From positions 1 through 6,717 of the forward strand of contig WLCS01000050.1 of the NCBI GenBank assembly GCA_009705185.1: DNA of 6,717 nucleotides, written 5' to 3'. Made by a program: the position numbers and the translations under genes. A model generated the notes under the pieces. That model was not told the origin of the DNA, made no database searches, and saw only the letters and a list, made by a program, of their open reading frames with translations. Shown here in pieces: positions 1 through 6,138 of the stretch. The number at the start of each line of letters is the position of its first letter. Position 1 is the first letter of the stretch. This DNA comes from Actinomycetota bacterium (GTDB lineage Bacteria; Actinomycetota; Actinomycetes; Nanopelagicales; Nanopelagicaceae).

Positions 1-108
1 AATTCACACAGTATTCAGCAACGCGACTTAACCCTTATGGGAGATGACGTTGTTATCGTTCCAAACTCTGCCGGTGTTTCAGGCGGAGTTCGTGCGTGGC
101 AACTTTAG
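1..108 (+). CDS. C-terminal end of an unrecognised protein (5' part outside window)
   Basis: Frame 1 is open from the left edge to a TAG at 106-108, giving 35 residues that end in GVSGGVRAWQL. The other two forward frames hit stops within about 45 bases, which supports this being the true frame. The fragment is polar with a hydrophobic strand (DDVVIVP) and a Gly-rich end, and has no motif I recognise, so no function is assigned. It lies on the same strand as the PhoX-like gene, 153 bases upstream. No strong terminator separates them, but the putative PHO box begins only five bases after this stop, so the two genes are probably separate units. It could also be a chance open frame, since only 105 coding bases are visible. 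Confidence 0.5.
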   Translation, partial: NSHSIQQRDLTLMGDDVVIVPNSAGVSGGVRAWQL

Positions 109-113
109 AGTTC

Positions 114-146
114 GTTCACTTTTAATACACCTTTACTTTCCCTGAA
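114..146 (+). promoter_or_regulatory. Putative PHO box (PhoP operator), three 11-base direct repeat units
   Basis: Three consecutive 11-base units are visible: GTTCACTTTTA (114-124), ATACACCTTTA (125-135) and CTTTCCCTGAA (136-146). The first two agree at 8 of 11 positions and the third is degenerate. The layout matches the Streptomyces PHO box, where PhoP binds 11-base direct repeats with a GTTCACC-like core plus four looser bases. The site lies 115 bases before the ATG of a PhoX/DUF839-family gene, a class often under phosphate control, so position and identity support each other. I could not pick a convincing -10 element downstream. Binding by PhoP is inferred, not shown. Confidence 0.55.
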
Positions 147-247
147 GCAGACCAACTCTTGGTGTGAATTTTGCTTTCAATCAATCTCTCATTCATGTGA
201 CTACTTAAGTCTGTGCCCAGCAAGTCCAAACAAGCTGCACACTACTT

Positions 248-253
248 AGGGAG
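248..253 (+). promoter_or_regulatory. Ribosome binding site of the PhoX-like gene
   Basis: AGGGAG lies eight bases before the ATG at 262. It is one of the few good Shine-Dalgarno sequences at a gene start in this window, and it fixes the start of the PhoX-like gene at the codon that also yields a clean signal peptide. Confidence 0.7.
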
Positions 254-261
254 TTATCTAT

Positions 262-1875
262 ATGAAGACTAGATATAAGGTCGCTGCAGGAATCGCAGCA
301 CTTTCACTTATTGGCGGATCCGCCGCTGCAAGTTCAATTCTCAATAAGCCGGAATATATTCTCGCTGCAACACCAGCAGCGGAGATCAAACCTTTAGCAT
401 TTGCTGGAGACACCTTTGGCGGTTTAACAGTCCGTGGAATTCCAGATGGAATGGGCGCATATCGAAATGAAGATGGCACGATTACCTTGCTCTCAAGCCA
501 TGAAGTTCCTTCATATGCACCAATATCAACTTTTGCGAAAGCTGCAGATAAAGGAAAGCCGGTACTCGGAACTTCAATTACAAAGTTCACTCTCAATGCT
601 GCGGGAAATCGTGTCCTATCAGCATCAAACTTCATCAAGTCATGGAGCTTCTACAACTACAACACAAAGTCATACCAAGAATCACCGACGGGTGCTGCTC
701 CAGCAGGAACCACACTCGGAATGGATAATTTCATCAGTCGTTTCTGTTCAGCAACTCTCGTGCAAGCTGGAAAGCTTGCATTTAAAGAAGGCTCAACAAA
801 ATACGGATATGAAGGCGCTGTTTATCTAGCCGGAGAAGAAGATGGCGACAGTGGCTACGCCCGCGGATTTGCATTCGACATGGATGGAAACGCAATTAAC
901 TTGCCCCGCATGGGTCTTGCATCTTGGGAAAACTTGATGCCTAACCTAAAGCCAGGTAAAAACACAGTTGTTATGGGCAATGAAGATGGGTCTGCTACAG
1001 ATTCACAGCTCTTTATGTATGTTGGCACTAAGACTACTTCTGGAACATTCGCGGATAAAGCGGGTCTCACAAATGGTGAACTCCATGTGTTAAATATTGC
1101 AAATATTGCAAATGACAACGCATTCCGTGCGACATATGGAAAGAACAAGCCTGCTGATGTGACATTTGCAAAGACAACATGGGAAGGCGACATCAAAACA
1201 CAAGCCGCAGATCATGCAGCAAAGGGAACTGAATTCTCACGTGTTGAAGATGGTGAATGGGATCCAACAAATCCAAACGTTTTCTATTTTGTAACAACTG
1301 AGTCAAATAAAGATGCAGGTGCGACAAAAGATAATCCTTCAGAGCCTGGCATAAAGCGCGATGGTGGTGGATTCTGGAGACTGACATTTGTCGATGGCCA
1401 AAAGCCTGAACTAGGAGCAAAACTAGAACTTCTTCTAGATGGTACTGAAGCTCCTTACCTAAGCAAGCCAGATAACATGACAATCACTGCAGACGGAATT
1501 GTGTTGCTACAGGAAGATCCAGGCTACAACGATCACGTAGCAAGAATTGTTGCGTTCCGTCCAAAGGATGGAAAGCTGGCAACTGTTGCAGAATTCAATC
1601 CAGATTACTTTGCTAAGACTGGTTCTAAATTCATTACAGTCGACGAAGAATCTTCAGGAATTATCGATGCAACTTCATTGGTTGCTAAGGCTGGCGATTC
1701 AAGTAACTACTTCTACTTCAATGCTCAGGTACATACAACAGGTGGGTACACCGCGCGTCCTGATCTGATTACGAAGTCAACTTCTGGAATCCTGAAGTTC
1801 AATCAGAAGACTCTAGAAGGCGGTGCGTACTACCTTCTTAAGATCTCCGATTGGAAAACTGTATTCGGTTCTTAA
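262..1875 (+). CDS. Secreted PhoX/DUF839-family protein, candidate alkaline phosphatase
   Basis: This 537-residue protein probably acts outside the membrane. PhoX enzymes are Fe/Ca-dependent phosphatases that release phosphate from organic esters. Residues 1-24 form a Sec-like signal peptide (KTRYK, a hydrophobic stretch, then GGSAAASS); no twin-arginine motif is visible, although classical PhoX proteins use Tat. Family-like segments follow in order: PDGMGAYRNEDGT (61-73) with SSHE (78-81); one single cysteine, C162 in RFCSAT, a possible metal ligand as in PhoX; LAGEEDGD (189-196); VMGNEDG (237-243); SRVEDGEWDP (326-335); GGGFWRL (368-374); PDNMTI (403-408) with LQEDPG (416-421); DEESSGIIDA (461-470); and a C-terminal YYLLKI. 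The ATG is preceded by a good RBS and a putative PHO box, and a hairpin terminator follows. Family membership is fairly sure. Actual phosphatase activity and the substrate are inferred, because DUF839 also includes proteins of unknown role. Confidence 0.83.
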   Translation: MKTRYKVAAGIAALSLIGGSAAASSILNKPEYILAATPAAEIKPLAFAGDTFGGLTVRGIPDGMGAYRNEDGTITLLSSHEVPSYAPISTFAKAADKGKPVLGTSITKFTLNAAGNRVLSASNFIKSWSFYNYNTKSYQESPTGAAPAGTTLGMDNFISRFCSATLVQAGKLAFKEGSTKYGYEGAVYLAGEEDGDSGYARGFAFDMDGNAINLPRMGLASWENLMPNLKPGKNTVVMGNEDGSATDSQLFMYVGTKTTSGTFADKAGLTNGELHVLNIANIANDNAFRATYGKNKPADVTFAKTTWEGDIKTQAADHAAKGTEFSRVEDGEWDPTNPNVFYFVTTESNKDAGATKDNPSEPGIKRDGGGFWRLTFVDGQKPELGAKLELLLDGTEAPYLSKPDNMTITADGIVLLQEDPGYNDHVARIVAFRPKDGKLATVAEFNPDYFAKTGSKFITVDEESSGIIDATSLVAKAGDSSNYFYFNAQVHTTGGYTARPDLITKSTSGILKFNQKTLEGGAYYLLKISDWKTVFGS

Positions 1876-1892
1876 CTCCGGGACATACAACT

Positions 1893-1943
1893 AAATAAAG
1901 TAAGGCCCTGTGCTATTCATGTAGCGCAGGGCCTTACTTATTT
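1893..1943. terminator. Bidirectional hairpin terminator between convergent genes
   Basis: The left arm 1898-1915 and right arm 1922-1939 form an 18-pair stem with a single G-T wobble (AAGTAAGGCCCTG core) around a six-base loop. A short AT-rich extension with one bulged A continues the pairing to about 1893 and 1943. Both flanks read as TTATTT or TTTATTT in the exit direction, so U-rich tails exist on both strands, though neither is a long pure run. It sits between the stops of the PhoX-like gene (1875) and the convergent aminotransferase gene (1949), the expected place for a shared terminator. Confidence 0.9.
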
Positions 1944-1948
1944 GGAAA

Positions 1949-3355
1949 TTAAGCTCTAATAGCTTTAGCGAACTCGCGGAAATCTTCTACCAAGATATCA
2001 ATTTCTGTTTTGCCATGCGCCAAAGAAATTAGCCATTGCTCATCCAGTCCTGGCGGGGTGATGATTCCGCGGTTCAGAGCGAATAACCAATGTGCTTCAG
2101 CAATACCAAAGTCAGTTGCTTTGTAATCACGGTAATTGCGTACTGGTGTTGTTGACCATGTTACGCAACCTTTCACACCAAAACCAACTGTGTGTGCAGG
2201 TAATTGGTACTCATCGATAACTTCACCAATGCGTGTAAGTGCCTGCAGGTTAAGCGTTTCAGCATCTGCAAGTGCCTGATCAGAACAAATACGATCAATT
2301 GCGCGCACACCAGCCATAGCAAGTGGATTGCCGTTGAATGTTCCAAAGTGCGCCATTTTTCCATTGGTGACGAAATCCATGTACTTTTTCTTGCCACCAA
2401 ATGCGGCAAGTGGAAGTCCACCACCAATTGATTTGGCTAAAGTGATGAGATCTGGTTTTACTCCAAGACGAGCAGATGCACCGTGTGCGCCAGCTGTGAG
2501 TCCAGTTTTCACTTCATCAAAGATAAGAACAACGCTGTATTCGGTGCAGAGTTCGCGAACGCGTTCTAAGTAACCAGCATCAGGAAGAACAATTGCTAAG
2601 TTCTCTAGAACTGGTTCGACGATGAAGCAGGCAATCTTTGTCGCATTGCTGGCAAACATCTTCTCGAGCGCTTCAATGTTGTTAAAGGGAACGACGTAAA
2701 TATCTCCCGGAACAAGATTGGAATCGATAACAGGAGTTGGTTCTTCGGGATCTCCAGCAACGTTTAGAGCTGGTTTGCTAGAAACAACAAACGGGTCGTA
2801 ACTACCGTGGTAGCCGCCCTCAATTTTCAAGATCCCCATCTTCTCTGTTGCAGATCGTGCTACGCGCACGGCATACATGGTTGATTCGGTTCCAGAGTTG
2901 GTAAATCTCACCTGGTCGATCCCAAAGCGCTTGCAAATACGTTCTGCAGCGTCGGTAGATGTTGGTGAAGGAGTTACAAAGAGCATGCCCTGACTAAGGG
3001 AATTTTGAATTTCTTCCACCACGATTGGGTTGAGGTGGCCGGCAAGCATTGCTCCGAAGCCCATGGAAAGGTCGAGAAGTTGGCGACCATCTACATCTGT
3101 CATGTAGGCGCCTTTGGCTGACTCAATAGAGATTGGATATGGGTCCCAATGTTGGAAACTTGAGGTGACGCCTAATGGAAGCGAATTAAATGCTCGCTTG
3201 CTTTCGGCTTCAGAACCCTTAGTTGCCTTAGTAAATAATTCCCATTCACCCGCAAGTACAGAAGCTACTTTCTCTGGTGAAACTGGTGTTGACGTTGTTG
3301 GAACATATCGGTGTGTATTTGCGTGGTGCGATTGGATCGCTGCTTGTGTAGTCAT
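1949..3355 (-). CDS. Class III PLP-dependent aminotransferase, glutamate-1-semialdehyde aminomutase-like
   Basis: From the ATG at 3355 the protein has 468 residues; a TTG at 3373 would add six, and neither start has a Shine-Dalgarno sequence at normal spacing. The cytosolic PLP fold is plain: an N-terminal segment ending in AYMTDVDGRQLLDL, the cofactor phosphate loop NSGTES (153-158), GGYHG (180-184), FDEVKTG (279-285) carrying the PLP-ring Asp, the Schiff-base lysine K308 in LAKSIGGGLP, and HFGTFNGNPLA (336-346). These match the GSAM (HemL) branch, but the protein is longer than usual HemL (about 430 residues), has DEVKTG where typical HemL has DEVMTG, and has no heme genes nearby. I therefore call it GSAM-like and give no gene symbol. 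The substrate is unknown. It lies downstream of a TetR gene on the same strand, with its own likely promoter and an inverted repeat in its leader, which suggests regulated expression. Confidence 0.85.
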   Translation of the reverse strand: MTTQAAIQSHHANTHRYVPTTSTPVSPEKVASVLAGEWELFTKATKGSEAESKRAFNSLPLGVTSSFQHWDPYPISIESAKGAYMTDVDGRQLLDLSMGFGAMLAGHLNPIVVEEIQNSLSQGMLFVTPSPTSTDAAERICKRFGIDQVRFTNSGTESTMYAVRVARSATEKMGILKIEGGYHGSYDPFVVSSKPALNVAGDPEEPTPVIDSNLVPGDIYVVPFNNIEALEKMFASNATKIACFIVEPVLENLAIVLPDAGYLERVRELCTEYSVVLIFDEVKTGLTAGAHGASARLGVKPDLITLAKSIGGGLPLAAFGGKKKYMDFVTNGKMAHFGTFNGNPLAMAGVRAIDRICSDQALADAETLNLQALTRIGEVIDEYQLPAHTVGFGVKGCVTWSTTPVRNYRDYKATDFGIAEAHWLFALNRGIITPPGLDEQWLISLAHGKTEIDILVEDFREFAKAIRA

Positions 3356-3375
3356 TGTAAAGCTGTACGGCAAAA

Positions 3376-3392
3376 GTTTCTGATTTAGAAAC
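3376..3392. repeat. 17-base inverted repeat in the aminotransferase leader (operator or RNA hairpin)
   Basis: GTTTCT, a five-base spacer, and AGAAAC form a perfect 6-5-6 inverted repeat. It lies between the predicted promoter (3440-3468) and the aminotransferase ATG at 3355. Short spaced palindromes of this size are typical TetR-family operators, and the neighbouring upstream gene encodes a TetR protein. It could equally be a weak RNA stem in the leader. Confidence 0.45.
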
Positions 3393-3439
3393 CGTTTGAG
3401 AAGTACTCTCCTTTGAGTCTTGCGAATGAACGCCCCTGA

Positions 3440-3468
3440 ATTATCGCTTAACTCAAAAAAGTTTGCAA
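3440..3468 (-). promoter_or_regulatory. Sigma70-like promoter for the aminotransferase gene
   Basis: On the - strand a TTGCAA (-35, 3463-3468; 4 of 6 to TTGACA) is followed after exactly 17 bases by GATAAT (-10, 3440-3445; 5 of 6 to TATAAT). Transcription would begin near 3432 and give a leader of roughly 75-80 bases before the ATG at 3355. The promoter lies just past the stop of the TetR gene, so the aminotransferase can be transcribed independently of it. Confidence 0.55.
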
Positions 3469-3480
3469 CTAATGCGCAAA
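3455..3480 (-). terminator. Possible weak terminator after the TetR gene
   Basis: On the - strand TTTGC, a nine-base loop and GCAAA (3462-3480) make a five-pair stem, followed one base later by six T residues (3455-3460). It starts about 10 bases after the TetR stop codon. The stem is short and AT-rich, and it overlaps the -35 element of the next promoter, so this is only a tentative terminator. Confidence 0.25.
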
Positions 3481-3490
3481 TCCCGCGTGG

Positions 3491-4096
3491 CTATTGAGAA
3501 ATAATTGAAGTAAGTACCACGTGATCAACAAATTTATCCCAGCTTTTTGAATCAACAGGATTGCTAACTACGTCATCAACAATTTTTCCAAGTGTATAAG
3601 ACTGAATAAATACTGCTACTACAGCAGGATCCAAATCTTTATTAAAGAAACCTTTTTCAATTACCTCGCGGATGATGTCAGTTAAACCTGTAGTAAGTCG
3701 TTCTTGTTCGACTGCGAGAGATTTTTGGAATCTCTCATTACCTTCAGAGTTACCAAGAATTCTTGCACGTTCAAAACGAAAACTTTTAAAGTCACGAGAC
3801 TGAGTCAAGAGAGTCATTCTCTGAACTCCGTGATAAATGTCTTCTCTAGATTTCGATTTACTTACGATATCCACAATGAGTGCGATGCTGCGATCTACCC
3901 AATCGGCATAACGCGCAACTTGAGCCACTTCCAATAACTCAGAGAGGTCTGTGAAATGGTGATAGAGGCTTCCTTTGGAGATGCCAGAGGTTTCAAGAAT
4001 TTCATCAACCGCAACTTCATGTGGCTTCTTTGTGTCCAAAATCTTGACAGTAGTTTCAACCAATAGAGACTTAGTTGGGTGGACACTGTTACGCAT
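3491..4096 (-). CDS. TetR/AcrR-family transcriptional regulator
   Basis: The protein has 201 residues, the normal TetR length. The N-terminal DNA-binding domain has the helix-turn-helix at about 30-48 (VDEILETSGISKGSLYHHF), with the characteristic GISKGSLYHHF recognition-helix signature. Residues 60-200 are the helical ligand-binding and dimerisation domain, which is poorly conserved, so the effector is not predictable. The ATG at 4096 gives a normal short arm before helix 1; no good Shine-Dalgarno precedes it. It starts 14 bases past the last base of the upstream dedA-like gene, so the two are probably cotranscribed. Likely targets are the downstream aminotransferase, whose leader contains a spaced palindrome, and its own operon. 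This is inference from position. Confidence 0.93.
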   Translation of the reverse strand: MRNSVHPTKSLLVETTVKILDTKKPHEVAVDEILETSGISKGSLYHHFTDLSELLEVAQVARYADWVDRSIALIVDIVSKSKSREDIYHGVQRMTLLTQSRDFKSFRFERARILGNSEGNERFQKSLAVEQERLTTGLTDIIREVIEKGFFNKDLDPAVVAVFIQSYTLGKIVDDVVSNPVDSKSWDKFVDHVVLTSIISQ

Positions 4097-4110
4097 AGGA
4101 CAATTAAACC

Positions 4111-4740
4111 CTAATCTTCTAGGAGATGCTCAAGCTTCCTCTTAAGTACTAGCACTACAACGACTACAAGGCTTAAGAAGAAGATTGCCCAGTATCTAAG
4201 ATACTTTTCCAAGGTTGATATTGAGTTTGCGAACTCATAGCCCAAGAGCACAACAGTTGTTGAGAAAACAATTCCGCCGGCAGCGTTCCACTTTAAGAAA
4301 GTCCGATAAGGAACCTTGTTCATTCCAGCTAGTGCGGGCACGAGTGCGCGTAAAAGGGCTTGTGCTCGGCCAAAGAATATTGCGCCACCGTGATAACGAT
4401 CAAAAATTGCTTGTGCAAATTTCCATCGCTTTTCTCCTACAAGTCGCCCGAATGTATTCTCTTTAATCTTGGGTCCAAAATGTTTTCCAACTTCGTATCC
4501 AACTGAATCACCAGCAATGGCACCGATTATTGCTGCAACAAGAAAAACCCAGACATTCCATGCACCCGCATGAGCGAGAACTCCACCAATCAATAATGAA
4601 GTTTCACCAGGAAGAATAAATCCTACAAATGCCGCCGCTTCAGCAAATGCAAAGAGAATTAATAGAACAAAGAGAGGAATTTGCAGGTTGTGTGAAACAA
4701 GAGTGTCAGCGGTGTGATGTATCCACTCTGATATCGACAT
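4111..4740 (-). CDS. DedA-family (SNARE-associated domain) integral membrane protein
   Basis: The protein has 209 residues, the usual DedA length. Family marks are the acidic E34 in FAEAAAF, the re-entrant loop motif LPGE (43-46) followed by LLIGG, AGDSVGYEVGKHFG (76-89), and the arginine motif FFGRAQALLRALVPALAGM (122-140) with R125, R131 and P135, followed by YRTFLKWNAAGG. Hydrophobic segments lie at about 21-41, 62-77, 155-169 and 183-199, and the tail is charged (KRKLEHLLED). Several DedA proteins are now known as lipid transporters, such as undecaprenyl-phosphate or phosphatidylethanolamine flippases, and many support membrane homeostasis; which lipid this one handles cannot be read from the sequence. 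There is no Shine-Dalgarno before the ATG at 4740, so the message may be leaderless. It heads a likely two-gene unit with the TetR gene and overlaps the start of the divergent nitroreductase gene. Confidence 0.93.
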   Translation of the reverse strand: MSISEWIHHTADTLVSHNLQIPLFVLLILFAFAEAAAFVGFILPGETSLLIGGVLAHAGAWNVWVFLVAAIIGAIAGDSVGYEVGKHFGPKIKENTFGRLVGEKRWKFAQAIFDRYHGGAIFFGRAQALLRALVPALAGMNKVPYRTFLKWNAAGGIVFSTTVVLLGYEFANSISTLEKYLRYWAIFFLSLVVVVVLVLKRKLEHLLED

Positions 4741-5347
4741 GCGAGAACTGTATATGAGCCCTAGAGTTCAGGTTATGAAAGCAGAGACCTCAGTTCCAGT
4801 AAATGAAATTATCGCCGCACGTCGTAGCCCTCGCTCATTTAATGAAAATTCCACTCTAAGTAATGATGATTTACTCGGAATTTTAGAAGCGGCTCGATGG
4901 GCCCCGTCAGCATTTAATGGCCAACCGTGGCGATTTATTGTGGGGAAACGAGGAGATCAAGTTTTCGAGCAAGTACTTTCTTCTCTTAGTCCGTTCAATC
5001 AAACATGGGCAAAGAGCGCATCAGCACTAGTTTTAGTTACTTCAAAGACTACAAAAGGTGATGGTTCAATCCATGCCGATTATCAATTTGATTGTGGTTT
5101 AGCTGTTGGACAATTAGTTGTCGAGACACATCATCGTGGCCTAGTGGCACATCAAATGACTGGCTTTGATAAAGCAATTGCTCAGAGCGCAGTATCGCTG
5201 CCTTCAGAGTTGGTTCCAGTTGTTGTGATTGCAATAGGAACTCAAGATGCACCAGAGAAATTAACTGGGCCGCTTCTTGAAAGAGAAACTGCCAAGCGCG
5301 AACGCTTACCTTTGTCAGAGATAGTTATTCAAGGTCTTCCAGCTTAG
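4739..5347 (+). CDS. Nitroreductase-family FMN-dependent oxidoreductase
   Basis: The longest form has 202 residues, in the family range. The FMN-binding start motif RRSPRSF (28-34) is followed by LLGILEAARWAPSAFNGQPWRF (45-66), the hallmark of the family. FDCGLAVGQLVVETHHRGL (117-135) is the central helix, AIGTQDAPEKL (165-175) is the second flavin region, and RERLPLSEIV closes the domain. These are cytosolic flavoproteins that use NAD(P)H to reduce nitro-aromatics, quinones or other electrophiles; the natural substrate is unknown. The start is uncertain: ATG at 4739 (used here), 4754 or 4775 are all in frame and none has a strong Shine-Dalgarno. Since the conserved domain begins near residue 21, the later starts also leave it intact. 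The gene diverges from dedA and converges on kynA, with which it shares stop-codon bases. Confidence 0.9.
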   Translation: MRELYMSPRVQVMKAETSVPVNEIIAARRSPRSFNENSTLSNDDLLGILEAARWAPSAFNGQPWRFIVGKRGDQVFEQVLSSLSPFNQTWAKSASALVLVTSKTTKGDGSIHADYQFDCGLAVGQLVVETHHRGLVAHQMTGFDKAIAQSAVSLPSELVPVVVIAIGTQDAPEKLTGPLLERETAKRERLPLSEIVIQGLPA

Positions 5348-6138
5348 AACCGAGATCTAATCTCCCAAAGATCTTTAAATACAGGGTTGAAGAGAGTGCT
5401 CGCTAAGTAATCAACACCGCTTGAACCACCTGTACCCATTTTGTGGCCGATTGTTCGCTCAACCATTTTTACATGTCGGTAGCGCCACTCCTGAATTCCT
5501 TCGTCGATATCAACTAAGCGCTCGGAAATCATTGAACATTCGGGATCGCTTTGATGAACATGGAGCAAAACATCTTGAACCGCAGAATTTGATTCGTATG
5601 CGATTGATTTATCTCGGGATGTGACTTCTTGTGGCATCTGGTGACCATGCTTATTGAGGTATTCCAGAAATGAATCCCATAGCGAATTTTTTGAAGTAAT
5701 CATTTTGATTTCTGTTTGTACATCAGGCGGAAGATGTCCAGCCATACGGCTATCTCTGCGGCCCAAAATTGCTTCAACTTTCCTAAATTGTGCAGACTGG
5801 AATCCGCTCGATGAAGAGAGATATCCGCGGAATGCATTGAATTGAAGAGGTGTCATCGTTTCAAGAATATCTACTTGAGCAACGCACACTTTCATGATTG
5901 TTCTAATTCGCCCAAGGATTGCAAGTGCGTAGTGAGTTTTTCCGTCTTCCAAAGCACGTTGGGCTTCAGTGAATTCATGAATTAATTGTTTAAACCAAAG
6001 CTCATAGGTTTGGTGGATGATGATAAAAAGCATTTCATCATGTTCTGGTCCGTCAGAGAGCGGCTTCTGCAATCTGAGAAGGTCATCAACTGCCAAATAT
6101 GAGGTGTAGGTCAGTGCTGAATCAAAGTTTTCGCTCAT
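5344..6138 (-). CDS. kynA: Tryptophan 2,3-dioxygenase
   Basis: This cytosolic heme enzyme inserts O2 into L-tryptophan to give N-formyl-kynurenine, the first step of the kynurenine pathway. The 264-residue protein is complete and slightly shorter than many homologues. Visible signature: LTYTSYL with Y11 and Y14; HDEMLFIIIHQTYELWFKQ (33-51) with the distal heme-pocket H42 and F38; FRGYLSSSSGFQSAQFR (103-119) with R104, expected to bind the substrate carboxylate, and S111; WRYRHVKMVERTIG (218-231) with the proximal heme ligand H222; and GTGGSSG (235-241) with T236. These correspond to H55, F51, R117, S124, H240 and T254 of the Xanthomonas enzyme. F100 replaces the Xanthomonas Y113. The ATG overlaps the kynU stop as ATGA, so translation is probably coupled; a GAAGGA 17 bases or more upstream is too far to be its RBS. 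Its stop overlaps that of the convergent nitroreductase gene. Confidence 0.97.
   Translation of the reverse strand: MSENFDSALTYTSYLAVDDLLRLQKPLSDGPEHDEMLFIIIHQTYELWFKQLIHEFTEAQRALEDGKTHYALAILGRIRTIMKVCVAQVDILETMTPLQFNAFRGYLSSSSGFQSAQFRKVEAILGRRDSRMAGHLPPDVQTEIKMITSKNSLWDSFLEYLNKHGHQMPQEVTSRDKSIAYESNSAVQDVLLHVHQSDPECSMISERLVDIDEGIQEWRYRHVKMVERTIGHKMGTGGSSGVDYLASTLFNPVFKDLWEIRSRF

Noticed and set aside
151..163. Small hairpin ACCAA-CTC-TTGGT followed by a T-containing stretch, a possible terminator for the left-edge gene.
   Set aside because: Five pairs with a three-base loop and no uninterrupted T run; it also lies within the probable promoter region of the PhoX-like gene.
258..638. A 126-residue open frame on the - strand opposite the start of the PhoX-like gene, and similar open frames opposite or within the other genes.
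   Set aside because: They lie wholly over clear family-assigned genes, lack recognisable domains or ribosome sites, and look like shadows of coding sequence.
1095..1112. Tandem nine-base repeat (AATATTGCA twice) inside the PhoX-like gene.
   Set aside because: Two copies only, in frame, encoding NIANIA; ordinary coding microrepeat with no sign of a functional or mobile element.
3356..3373. TTG at 3373 as the start of the aminotransferase, adding six residues.
   Set aside because: No Shine-Dalgarno at proper spacing, and an ATG follows six codons later; the ATG at 3355 is preferred, though not proven.
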